DNA from: Spirochaetia bacterium
Lineage (GTDB): Bacteria; Spirochaetota; Spirochaetia; Treponematales; Breznakiellaceae
DNA: 22,967 nt
Direction: 5' to 3'
Assembly: GCA_026002305.1 (NCBI GenBank)
Contig: BOBI01000022.1
Span: 1 to 22,967, forward strand
A program made the translations under genes and the position numbers. A model generated the notes under the pieces. That model ran no database searches. It saw only the letters and a program-made list of their open reading frames with translations, and was not told the DNA's origin. Of this stretch, positions 14,150 through 21,195 are shown piece after piece. Each line of letters opens with the position of its first letter. Positions within the stretch are counted from its first letter, which is position 1.

Positions 14150-15862
14150 TTACAGTCCGCCAATTGCTGCGGTAATTGTTGTGTTGCCTGTCTCACCGGT
14201 TGCTTTTGTAACATTTATTGAGTTACCAGATACATATGATGTAGCGCTATAGCCTGTAACAGTTAAACCGCCAAGAAGAGCTGCAATCGCATCAGCATTT
14301 GTTTGCTTTGCCGGAATAAGTTTTTCTATACCGGTACCGGGGGAGAGTGTAATTTTAGATGCTACCGTTGGGAAGAAACCGGGGTTGGCGCCAATTACTT
14401 TAATGTTCCACGAGTCGGCCACTTCGTTCTTGCCCGGGTTACCGACAAGACCTAGTGTGCCTTGGGTAACTGTAGCTGAAGCAAAGATACCGCCAGTTGC
14501 TACGATGCCGCCTTCACCCGTTACGTTAAAGCTTTTTACTGCTGGCGTGCCAGGCGCCGTAAATGTAACGTTGTTGCCGGCGGATACAGTTATAATTACA
14601 CCAGTCAACGCGCCTCCTGTTCCTGTTATAGCTTGGAGCTTAGGTTGATCATTTATAGCGTTTGCTGCGGCTGAAGGGAATACAATTACATCGGTTAAAC
14701 CATCGTAACTAATGGTAAGTCTGTCGCCTTTTGCAATTGGAGCGCTGGTGGCAGAAATATTGGTTGGCGAAGTAGCGACAGGGGTAGACGATGCTGACGG
14801 GGTAACTGTAGGTATCGCTGCAGCGCCTACTGCCATTTGCTTAACAATAAGCGTATAGCCATAGGTGTCCAAATACGGGTCAAGTACGGATGTGCTAATG
14901 CTTGGACGCCTGGCTACAGTATCAAAGGCGCGGACGCCTGGAGCCGGGGTTAAAATTGGGACCGGGGATGCAACAACCGCAGCGGTGAACTTAATACCGT
15001 TTATATTAGAACCGGATCCGTTTGAAACTTTATAGTCGTTATACGCATATACAGGGTTTACCTTTGTTTCTTGTTCAGATATTTCGGCTACTAAATCGTT
15101 AATTACAGCGGCCGGGATAGCGCCTGCGGCAACCGGCAACTTTACATTGCCGACTGTTATTATGGAATTAACAGTGATAACGCCGCTACTAAGATCGTTC
15201 TGGACAATCGGATAAATCCACTCATCCTGCTTCGCTTCAGCAATAACAGGGTTTTCTAATAGAGACACAGTAGGTGCCGCTCCAAATAACCTGGTAAGAA
15301 CGCTATTTGTATTTCCTGTTGTTTCTATCCTAATACCAGCAAGGGGGTAAGTATTACCTTCATAATAGCCTGAAGGCAGCGCGCCATCAGCTTTAATTCT
15401 AAAATAGTAAGAACCGCCAACCGTAACGAAGTCTGCTGTCAATCCCAGATTACCGCCGCTAGGGCCTAAAGCGCCGTTAAACTCAGCTAAAAGGGCAGCA
15501 GGGGTATAGGTTGTTGTTTTTCCGGGATTAAAGGTTACCGATCTTTTGTTAAAAGTAACTGTTACCAATTCATTATTTAGCGGGGCGCCGCTAAGAATAT
15601 CACCGGCGGCAGCGGTAGCCAAAGGCGTGGCGCCTACTATTGCGGGGGAGAGGACCGCATCACGTCCAACTGAAACGTGAATCGGGTCGCTGAATGTATA
15701 ACCAAATGCCGCTAATTCCGCTGCCTGTAGTGCGGAAGCGCTGGTGCCGTTTGCCCCCGCGGCCCCCGCGGGCCCCGCCGGGCCTTCGCATCCTGTCATG
15801 AACAATGATCCTGCCACGAGCGCGGCGATCATTCCGAATAAAAACAATTTCGACTTTTTCAT
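14150..15862 (-). CDS. large lipoprotein with a short collagen-like motif, function unknown
   Basis: 570 residues. A basic start and hydrophobic stretch end in a lipobox (LFMTGC, lipidated Cys25), followed at once by a short collagen-like run (GPAGPAGAAGANG). The remainder is rich in Ala, Thr, Val, Gly, Ser and Asn and consists of predicted short strands, like bacterial surface or adhesin-type beta domains. Recurrent phrases such as SVTFNPGKTTTYTPAALLAE, KLQAITGTGGALTGVIITVS and KITLSPGTGIEKLIPAKQTN suggest related modules of about 100 residues, but no clear repeat unit was established. Surface exposure is inferred from the lipobox and composition. The ribosome site AGGAGG lies 12-17 nt before the ATG. 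It stands alone, between hairpin clusters and heptamer repeats, in the accessory part of the window. No family was recognised. Confidence 0.82.
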   Translation of the reverse strand: MKKSKLFLFGMIAALVAGSLFMTGCEGPAGPAGAAGANGTSASALQAAELAAFGYTFSDPIHVSVGRDAVLSPAIVGATPLATAAAGDILSGAPLNNELVTVTFNKRSVTFNPGKTTTYTPAALLAEFNGALGPSGGNLGLTADFVTVGGSYYFRIKADGALPSGYYEGNTYPLAGIRIETTGNTNSVLTRLFGAAPTVSLLENPVIAEAKQDEWIYPIVQNDLSSGVITVNSIITVGNVKLPVAAGAIPAAVINDLVAEISEQETKVNPVYAYNDYKVSNGSGSNINGIKFTAAVVASPVPILTPAPGVRAFDTVARRPSISTSVLDPYLDTYGYTLIVKQMAVGAAAIPTVTPSASSTPVATSPTNISATSAPIAKGDRLTISYDGLTDVIVFPSAAANAINDQPKLQAITGTGGALTGVIITVSAGNNVTFTAPGTPAVKSFNVTGEGGIVATGGIFASATVTQGTLGLVGNPGKNEVADSWNIKVIGANPGFFPTVASKITLSPGTGIEKLIPAKQTNADAIAALLGGLTVTGYSATSYVSGNSINVTKATGETGNTTITAAIGGL

Positions 15863-15865
15863 ATT

Positions 15866-15984
15866 AAAAAAGTCCTCCTAATTTTTCCGTCTATTTCTAA
15901 TAGACTTTTTTTATAACCCGCCTAGGGCGGGTTTCCTTAAAACGGGGCTGTCCGGTTTCTTATCACGGATACGGACGGCCCCGT
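15866..15984 (-). promoter_or_regulatory. structured leader of the collagen-motif lipoprotein
   Basis: On the minus strand three hairpins precede the gene: ACGGGGC-x-GTCCG with CGGAC-x-GCCCCGT (15942-15984), AACCCGCC/GGCGGGTT (about 15915-15933) and GTCTATT/AATAGAC (15889-15905). A 9-bp pairing of 15866-15874 with 15903-15911 would enclose the ribosome site and competes with the last hairpin. The first hairpin, followed by TTTT, could instead terminate the upstream GxxExxY genes. Confidence 0.4.
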
Positions 15985-15998
15985 CTAATGGACTCAAA

Positions 15999-16214
15999 CA
16001 ATTCACAATGTACAATTGACAATGTACAATTAATAATTATCAAATACACTTCTCTATCAATTCACACTTCATACTTCACAATTCATAATTCTTAAAATTG
16101 TTAATTATCAATTATTAATTGTTAATTTCTCAAACTCCTTACTTTCAATTTCTATATCAATTCACAATTCACACTTTCTTAAAATTGTTAATTGTTAATT
16201 GTTAATTGCTAATT
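15999..16214. repeat. AT-rich heptamer repeat region
   Basis: A 7-bp period is plain: CAATTCA, CAATGTA, CAATTGA, CAATGTA, CAATTAA, TAATTAT at 15999-16040, and GTTAATT units towards 16214. A block with TTAAAATTGTTAATT occurs twice about 100 bp apart. There are no genes in this stretch. It resembles the short tandemly repeated heptamers known from some cyanobacteria; a role is unknown. Confidence 0.8.
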
Positions 16215-16215
16215 G

Positions 16216-16614
16216 CTACCCCTCCGGCACATACACCCTTGAAAAATCGGGGGCGGCTTTTCCAAAGTTTAAAATTACCGCCGCCTTGCACTTTGTAGCC
16301 GACAGCATTTTAATTAAGCCAAGCTGAAAAGAAGCGCTGACCTGTTTTAAAACCACAACATAGACAAGGCCGACGTTGCCGTTGTAAACAATCTTGAAAT
16401 CCGCGCTAACTGTATGTGCAAGCTGTTTTCCCTTGTAAAAAACGGCAAGCTGCGGATTGCGCTCCAACCCGTTGATATATTTGCTTGACGAAAGTTCCGC
16501 ATAAACGGCTTCCATGTAGGCCTGTTTATCGCGGCCGCCGCCTAATTCCGCAAACACTTTCCCTGCGCAAGCGTAGACATCGTGTGTCAGGCGGCCTGTT
16601 TTTGACACGCTCAT
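16216..16614 (-). CDS. GxxExxY-family protein, divergent paralogue, likely inactive
   Basis: 132 residues. The segment VFAELGGGRDKQAYMEAVYAE aligns with the helix of GxxExxY proteins (family GPGLLExVYExAL), but the signature glutamate position reads K or Q. LAVFYKGKQLAHTVSADFKI keeps the strand and the ADF aspartate. YVVVLKQV stands where the family has VELKAV, so the ELK glutamate is replaced by Val. The final QLGLIKMLSATKCKAAVILN matches the family C-terminal helix and strand (LxxYLxxTGxxxGLLINF). GxxExxY domains are small PDDEXK-like folds of unknown role. Its ATG overlaps the stop of the upstream paralogue by 4 nt (16611-16614), so both are made from one mRNA and may form a heterodimer. 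Heptamer repeats follow. Confidence 0.72.
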   Translation of the reverse strand: MSVSKTGRLTHDVYACAGKVFAELGGGRDKQAYMEAVYAELSSSKYINGLERNPQLAVFYKGKQLAHTVSADFKIVYNGNVGLVYVVVLKQVSASFQLGLIKMLSATKCKAAVILNFGKAAPDFSRVYVPEG

Positions 16615-17024
16615 ACAGCCTCCTTTAACGACTCGCTGGTAACAAACTTTGAGCCTACGGTTACACGGTTAGCAAATACGCCCTTGTGGGTGTAGTTAAG
16701 GTATATACCAAGGTTGAACCTGCCGGCTTGCAGCATAGAAAGTATTTCCCTCTGAATTGTTTCTACAAGGTTTGTTTTAGCGTTTATGCATAGGATAATT
16801 TTCCCGTGAACGATAAAATCCGCCGTGTAGGAATGCGGGAGCAGCTTGTCTTTGTAATAAATGGGAACGGAAACATTGCGCTTAAAGGGAATGCCGTTTT
16901 CTTCAAACTCCATTTCCATGGCGTCCGCGTAAACATCCCGTGTAAAGCCTGAACCCAGATTGTCCCAGACTTCTGCAGCCAGCGCGTTAATTTGGTCGCT
17001 TTCCGCGAGGAAGTAGGCTTTCAT
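16611..17024 (-). CDS. GxxExxY-family protein, divergent, likely inactive
   Basis: 137 residues. Family blocks in order: EVWDNLGSGFTRDVYADAM (GxxExxY with Asp in place of Glu), GIPFKRNVSVPIYYKDKLL, SYTADFIV and LNYTHKGVFANRVTVG. The nuclease-like ELK of the family reads NAK (CINAKTN), so the second acidic ligand is missing. The protein is closer to the family than its downstream partner. The ribosome site GGAG (17031-17034) has a 6-nt spacing to the ATG. Its upstream leader is the 137-nt inverted repeat D, whose arm touches the ribosome site. It is the first gene of the pair. Confidence 0.75.
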   Translation of the reverse strand: MKAYFLAESDQINALAAEVWDNLGSGFTRDVYADAMEMEFEENGIPFKRNVSVPIYYKDKLLPHSYTADFIVHGKIILCINAKTNLVETIQREILSMLQAGRFNLGIYLNYTHKGVFANRVTVGSKFVTSESLKEAV

Positions 17025-17032
17025 GCCAGGCT

Positions 17033-17169
17033 CCGGTTCCCGTCATTATTTGCAAACACAAAAAGTGCGGCGCTTGTCCGCACCAAAAACAGGAGCCCGG
17101 AGGGCGCCCCCCTGTTTTTATGCAGACATCCACACTTTTTGCCTTTGTCCGCTCCGGCGCGGGAACCGG
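17033..17169. repeat. long inverted repeat D in the leader of the GxxExxY pair
   Basis: Outer arms CCGGTTCCCG (17033-17042) and CGGGAACCGG (17160-17169) match perfectly. Inner arms 17053-17093 and 17111-17147 pair with a few mismatches (CAAAAAGTG against CACTTTTTG; AAAAACAGG against CCTGTTTTT). The loop is GC-rich. Read on the minus strand, the last arm runs into the ribosome site of the 137-aa gene. Confidence 0.72.
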
Positions 17170-17588
<419 letters not shown>

Positions 17589-17665
17589 GATCAACCACGA
17601 AAAATACGAAACACACGAAAAAGAATGATAAATTACGGTATTTTCCGTGAATTTCGTGGTTGATC
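17589..17665. repeat. 14-bp perfect inverted repeat with CACGAAA-like units
   Basis: GATCAACCACGAAA (17589-17602) pairs perfectly with TTTCGTGGTTGATC (17652-17665). Between them are irregular ACGAAAAA units and a small ACGG/CCGT hairpin. The right half recurs about 527 bp downstream, before fold-back copy C. Confidence 0.85.
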
Positions 17666-17729
17666 CCTTTTACTTTGTGCCAAATTCAGAATTGCTGGCA
17701 AGCGCACTAATTTTGGAACTGGCTCAATT
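17658..17729 (+). repeat. 72-bp perfect direct repeat, copy 1
   Basis: Identical by eye to 18185-18256, offset 527 bp. Similarity extends on the left (ACGGTATTTTCCGT) and on the right through heptamers into the fold-back elements, so a whole unit (flank plus element) was duplicated. Confidence 0.93.
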
Positions 17730-17747
17730 ATCAATTGTTAATTATTA

Positions 17748-18114
17748 ATTGATCTTCCCTATGTTAGCGTCAAAAGCGTTTTTTCTGCTTTTGTGGCAGA
17801 GGCGGCGTGCGGCTTGTGTGGCGTGTGCCCTTTGGCTGAATAACCCGACAAAAGCAGAGGTGCATTCAATTCTGAAATTGGTACCATGATGCAAACGCTC
17901 GCGGGTTCCATCGCGCAATGCATTGCGTTATGCGGACTAATAAGTTACTGGTGATAAAAGAAAAGACAACGTTCCGATAGCACAGCATGGAGCGATGGGT
18001 TCTGCGAGTGGCTTGCCTTATCGTACTAATCTCGAAGTTTAAAAAGCACCTCTGCATCTGCAGAAATATTCAGCCAAAGGGTTTTTGTCTTACAAACCGC
18101 ACGCCGTTTTTGTT
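17748..18114 (+). repeat. fold-back repeat element, copy B
   Basis: Left end ATTGATCTTCCCT (17748-17760), then GTTTTTTCTGCTTTTGT, then a stem of about 136 nt per arm (about 17802-17938 against 17972-18107) that aligns almost without gaps. Examples of arm pairs: GGCGTGCGG/CCGCACGCC, CCCTTTGGCTGAAT/ATTCAGCCAAAGGG, GCAGAGGTGC/GCACCTCTGC, CCATCGC (17908-17914)/GCGATGG (17992-17998). The loop at about 17939-17971 contains ACTGGTG and AAAGACAACG. The right end diverges from copies A and C after CGTTTTTGTTA. No protein is encoded; short frames inside it are chance. Confidence 0.87.
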
Positions 18115-18184
18115 AAAAATAAAACTGTGCCTGGCACCAAATTTCAAAAGAATGATGAACTACGGTATTTTCCGTAAATTTTGC

Positions 18185-18256
18185 GGTTGATCCCTTTTAC
18201 TTTGTGCCAAATTCAGAATTGCTGGCAAGCGCACTAATTTTGGAACTGGCTCAATT
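18185..18256 (+). repeat. 72-bp perfect direct repeat, copy 2
   Basis: Second copy of 17658-17729, again followed by heptamer repeats and a fold-back element (C). Confidence 0.93.
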
Positions 18257-18274
18257 GTTAATTATCAATTGTTA

Positions 18275-18596
18275 ATTGATCTTCCCTGTGTTAGCATCAA
18301 AGGCGTTTTTTCTGCTTTTGTTATATAGGCGGCGTGCGGCTTATGTGACGGGTGCGGTGTGCAGCTTTTGCAAATAGTTAATAAAGCGCAAGAAATATTT
18401 TTTCTGTAGCTCACTTGACCGAAGCGGGGCGAATAAGCAACTGTGTGCCCAAAAAGGTGACTGTAGCAAGCGTGAGCGGAAGGGAAAATATTTTTGCGCT
18501 TAACTGCCGATAAAATCTGCACACTGTCTTTATCTTACAAACCGCACGCCGTTTTTGTTTTAAGGGCAGAAAAAATGTATTTGGAGCGGGGGCGGC
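18275..18596 (+). repeat. fold-back repeat element, copy C
   Basis: Left end ATTGATCTTCCCT (18275-18287). Arms share GGCGTGCGG with copy B, then differ from it yet still self-pair: GTGTGCAG/CTGCACAC, GCGCAAGAAATATTTT/AAAATATTTTTGCGC and GCTCAC/GTGAGC. The loop AATAAGCAACTGTGTG resembles AATAAGTTACTGGTG of copy B. The right end GGAGCGGGGGCGGC touches the stop codon of the ECF S-component gene (18597). Confidence 0.85.
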
Positions 18597-19223
18597 TTAT
18601 TTGCCTTCCTTGTGGAGTTTTGCTTTGCCGCCGCCCCTTGGGATATGTTTCCATGCGGACACCACGGATAGGGTGATTATGGCGGCGGCGATGGCTTCAA
18701 GCGGGCCGTTGCTAATAAAGACGGCGATGGCCATTTCTTTGGTTACCTCGGCAACGAAAAAAACAAGCAGTGATAGCACGAGTGTTGTGTTGACGAATGA
18801 GCCTATGATTGTGGCGGCGGCGATTGCTATGGATTCGGCGGTTACGATTTTTGGGGTGTACACCATTGCTTCGTCTTTTTTGACAAAGATTCGCATGATC
18901 AGTGTGTAAACGCCCCACGCGGCGGGACCGATTAGGACACGGGGGACTAAAGCGATTGCCGGGTAGTGAATGAACGCGAGGTCTATTGGTGTTATGCCGA
19001 TGAGGCCGGATTTGATGATGCTGAAAATGCCGAAAACCACGCCGATAAACATTCCCACAAGGGGGCCCTCAAGGATTGCCCCGATAATAACAGGAATGTG
19101 CAGTACGGTTACGTAGGCTAAAAAAGGCAGTGGTATAAAATCGAGGTTTGTTATTCCCAGAACAAGTATAACGCCCGAAAGGACGCTCGTTGTCGTGACT
19201 TTTCGTAGTTTTGGCGTTACCAT
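18597..19223 (-). CDS. ECF transporter S component (substrate-binding membrane subunit), vitamin-type
   Basis: 208 residues, about five to six membrane segments. The opening LSGVILVLGITNLDFIPLPF, followed by TVLHIPVIIGAILEGPLVGM and FGIFSIIKS, is the characteristic first half of S components of the COG4684 kind, where the HIPVIIGAILxGP segment is well conserved. S components bind one vitamin or related micronutrient and join a shared EcfT-EcfA-EcfA' module. None of the latter is beside this gene; the NikQ/NikO pair in the window is a dedicated metal module and need not serve it. Substrate is unassigned (pantothenate is sometimes predicted for this group). The start overlaps the stop of the 65-aa gene by 7 nt. 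Fold-back copy C abuts the stop. Confidence 0.82.
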   Translation of the reverse strand: MVTPKLRKVTTTSVLSGVILVLGITNLDFIPLPFLAYVTVLHIPVIIGAILEGPLVGMFIGVVFGIFSIIKSGLIGITPIDLAFIHYPAIALVPRVLIGPAAWGVYTLIMRIFVKKDEAMVYTPKIVTAESIAIAAATIIGSFVNTTLVLSLLVFFVAEVTKEMAIAVFISNGPLEAIAAAIITLSVVSAWKHIPRGGGKAKLHKEGK

Positions 19224-19414
19224 GAGGAAAGCCCCGCTTCTATTTTCGAAAGGCGTTCCTCCAGTTCGTCTATTTTGCGTAAACGAAAAACCGCGTTGTT
19301 TTGCTGTAATTTATCGCAGGTTTGTTCAACCATATCTTCAAATGAAGCAACACCGCCTTCCGCTGTTGTTTGCGTTTTTAAACCGGCATCTTCTGTTCGT
19401 TTTATATCTTTCAT
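19217..19414 (-). CDS. small coiled-coil protein of unknown function
   Basis: 65 residues from the ATG at 19414, or 73 if the in-frame ATG at 19438 is used. The later start is preferred because it overlaps the preceding short frame as ATGA, while 19438 lies inside the upstream gene with no ribosome site. The C-terminal half (FEDMVEQTCDKLQQNNAVFR, then KIDELEERLSKIEAGLSSW) is strongly heptad-patterned, so a short coiled coil is likely; there is no signal peptide. The gene lies between a 41-aa membrane peptide and the S component with overlaps on both sides, so it may be a partner of one of them. No family was recognised. Confidence 0.6.
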   Translation of the reverse strand: MKDIKRTEDAGLKTQTTAEGGVASFEDMVEQTCDKLQQNNAVFRLRKIDELEERLSKIEAGLSSW

Positions 19415-19429
19415 GTTATATCTTTCATG
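19402..19429 (-). repeat. 14-bp tandem duplication over a start codon
   Basis: TTATATCTTTCATG occurs twice in tandem (19402-19415, 19416-19429). On the minus strand this duplicates the start region ATGAAAGATATAA. Because 14 is not a multiple of three, the first ATG now opens a five-codon frame (MKDIT) ending in TGA over the second ATG. Confidence 0.95.
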
Positions 19430-19550
19430 GCTCCGCATTGATGGAAATATTCACGGCTGCGTGTTCTTCCGCTTTTAAAGGCGCATCTATAGAGCGCAAA
19501 AAGCTAACCACAGCAATTAGTGCTATCAAAATAATTACAAGTTTTCGCAT
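19425..19550 (-). CDS. 41-residue single-span membrane or signal-peptide-like small protein
   Basis: The reading frame is ATG 19550 to TGA 19425. The product is MRKLVIILIALIAVVSFLRS followed by a 21-residue tail ending INAEP. A basic start plus 15 hydrophobic residues gives either an uncleaved membrane anchor with a short outside tail or a signal peptide. A GGAG ribosome site lies 5 nt before the ATG. The stop overlaps an ATG as ATGA. The conserved operon-like overlaps, the good ribosome site and the sensible topology support a real gene. Function is unknown; it may be a small partner of the S component. It starts 30 nt after the end of the LysM/M23 gene on the same strand and could be read through from it. 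Confidence 0.62.
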   Translation of the reverse strand: MRKLVIILIALIAVVSFLRSIDAPLKAEEHAAVNISINAEP

Positions 19551-19580
19551 AACAACTCCGTCAACAGGTTAACACTAAAA

Positions 19581-20732
19581 CTATAGCTTCAAATATTCAA
19601 GAGGGTTGATTGAACGGCCGTTCTTGTAAATCGCAAAATGAAGGTGCGCTCCGGTACTCTGCCCTGTGGAGCCTACCTTGCCTATTTCCGCGCCCTGTTC
19701 TACGCGGGCGCCTTTTGAAACTGATGTTGCGCTTAAATGCGCATACATCGACTGATACCCGCTTGAATGTGTAATAATGATGTAATTGCCGTAAACATTG
19801 TCAAAGTCCACCGATGTAATTTTGCCGGCCATCGCCGCTTTTACAGGTGTGCCCAAATGCGATGAAAGATCTATCGCGTGGTGGAAACGGCGTGTGCCCG
19901 AAGGGTTAAACGGATCCCTCCGCCAGCCATAAGACGAGGTAAGACGGCCGCGTACCGGGTATATAAACAGCTCGCCGATAGCAAGCCTGAGTTCGTCGGC
20001 CTTCATCTTCGCGCCCGGAATAAAAAGCTGTGTGCCGACGATAATATTATCGTCCTGAATGTCGTTGGCGTCGAGAATTGCCTCCACCGGAACATTCATA
20101 GCGTCGGCGATTTTTTTGTAGGTGTCGCCTTTTACAACGGTGTATGGGATTCCGTCCATGTTCGGTATGCGGATTACCTCGCCTTCGCGGAGGCTTCGGG
20201 CGTTTGTCATATTGTTAGACGCAATCACCGCGTCCATGGAAAGACCGTGGTCGGCGGCGATTTTTGAAACCGAATCGCCTTTCTTAATCATATAATTCAA
20301 CCATGTAAATGTTTCGCTTGTGTTAAGCGGCATAGAATCCGCCAGCATATCCATTCTGTGTATGCTGCCTTCCGCGTAATCAAGCAATGCCAAATGCGCG
20401 ATTTTATCTTCACTTAATTTTATTTTGCTCATGTCGTCGTTCCACAAAAGCGCGTAATACGAAAAAAACGCGACGCCCGCTATGCAAAAAAATATCAAAA
20501 TAATGTTAGGCGTAAGTTTAAACGGCAGTCTGAATTTAATGTTTTCATCTTCCGTCTGAACAAACCCTTTGTTCCCCCTGGGTGCGGAATAAGGCTGAAT
20601 ACGCTTTTTTCGCACGGGGTTTTGCTTTATCTGTTCAATTCCGGCAAGAGCGGTATTGCCCACGACAAAGAAATTTGACGGACGGCGCGTAACCCGCTGT
20701 GTCTTTAAAATATCACTCGTTTTTTGGTTCAT
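19581..20732 (-). CDS. membrane-anchored LysM / M23 peptidoglycan endopeptidase
   Basis: 383 residues. A basic cytoplasmic N-terminus of about 73 residues precedes one membrane helix (about 75-96). Outside it are two LysM modules (about 147-190 and 197-239; KKGDSVSKIAADHGLSMDAV and VKGDTYKKIADAMNVPVEAI) that bind peptidoglycan glycan strands. The C-terminal M23 domain (about 255-383) keeps the zinc ligands His284 and Asp288 (FHHAIDLS) and His365 (HLHFAIYKNG), with His332 in MYAHL. All catalytic residues are present, so it should cut peptide cross-links, in growth, division or flagellar passage through the wall. It is divergent from the signal peptidase gene across a 52-bp gap; no ribosome site of note precedes the ATG. 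The 41-aa gene follows. Confidence 0.93.
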   Translation of the reverse strand: MNQKTSDILKTQRVTRRPSNFFVVGNTALAGIEQIKQNPVRKKRIQPYSAPRGNKGFVQTEDENIKFRLPFKLTPNIILIFFCIAGVAFFSYYALLWNDDMSKIKLSEDKIAHLALLDYAEGSIHRMDMLADSMPLNTSETFTWLNYMIKKGDSVSKIAADHGLSMDAVIASNNMTNARSLREGEVIRIPNMDGIPYTVVKGDTYKKIADAMNVPVEAILDANDIQDDNIIVGTQLFIPGAKMKADELRLAIGELFIYPVRGRLTSSYGWRRDPFNPSGTRRFHHAIDLSSHLGTPVKAAMAGKITSVDFDNVYGNYIIITHSSGYQSMYAHLSATSVSKGARVEQGAEIGKVGSTGQSTGAHLHFAIYKNGRSINPLEYLKL

Positions 20733-20745
20733 GATACATTGTTTA

Positions 20746-20774
20746 TCGACATAATCCCAACTTGTGTTTATACT
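20746..20774 (+). promoter_or_regulatory. promoter of the signal peptidase / PBP operon
   Basis: TCGACA (20746-20751), 17-nt spacer, TATACT (20769-20774). Transcription should begin near 20781, only a few bases before the GTG codons at 20785 and 20788, so the in-frame GTG at 20764 is upstream of the transcript and is not the start. Confidence 0.55.
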
Positions 20775-20784
20775 TTACACAAAA

Positions 20785-21195
20785 GTGGTGCGTATAAACT
20801 CCGTAGGCGGACAAATTCTTTTAGCGTTTGCCGCCGCGTTTGTAATAAAAATATTTGTCGTTGACTTTATCATTACCGAAGGAAATTCTATGCTGCCGGT
20901 AATAGAGAACGGGCGCGTGTTGATAGTGAACCGCCTTGCCTATGGAATAAAGCCGCCGTTTGCAAGTATCTACGCGGTTAGATGGGCTGTTCCGCAAAAG
21001 GGGGACATTGTGGTTTTTTGGACTCCCTACGGTAACCTTGCCGTAAAACGATGCGCGGAAGTGATTGCCGCAGCGGAAGCGGGAAACGGTAATTTTTTTG
21101 CGCGCGGCGATAACAGCGCGGAATCCTTCGACTCGCGCTCTTACGGGCCTGTGCCCCAAGATAATATAATCGGCAAAGTGTTAGGAATAAAATGA
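20785..21195 (+). CDS. lepB: type I signal peptidase
   Basis: 136 residues from the GTG at 20785 (a second GTG follows at once at 20788; an in-frame GTG at 20764 lies in the promoter). One N-terminal membrane helix (ILLAFAAAFVIKIFVVDFII) is followed by EGNSMLP with the catalytic Ser35, then the strand QKGDIVVFW, the general base Lys88 in LAVKRC, and the closing ARGDNSAESFDSRSYGPVP. These are the S26 boxes in order with the Ser-Lys dyad intact. It is shorter than E. coli LepB (one membrane span), as is common in Gram-positives and spirochaetes. It cleaves signal peptides of exported proteins at the outer face of the inner membrane. The stop overlaps the next start as ATGA. No ribosome site is seen, so it may be translated from a nearly leaderless mRNA. 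Confidence 0.93.
   Translation: MVRINSVGGQILLAFAAAFVIKIFVVDFIITEGNSMLPVIENGRVLIVNRLAYGIKPPFASIYAVRWAVPQKGDIVVFWTPYGNLAVKRCAEVIAAAEAGNGNFFARGDNSAESFDSRSYGPVPQDNIIGKVLGIK

Noticed and set aside
15999-16214. CRISPR array
   Set aside because: The repeats are 7-bp units without regular spacers of constant length and no cas genes are nearby.
17866-18190. Short reading frames on both strands (63 and 67 aa)
   Set aside because: They lie inside fold-back copy B and its flank, mirror each other because of the inverted repeat, and have no ribosome site or family features.
17748-18596. Retron-like non-coding RNA
   Set aside because: Long paired arms recall retron RNA, but no reverse transcriptase gene lies in the window and no retron signature was found.
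20764-20784. GTG at 20764 as start of the signal peptidase
   Set aside because: It lies before or within the predicted -10 box, so it would not be on the mRNA; the GTG pair at 20785/20788 fits the family N-terminus.
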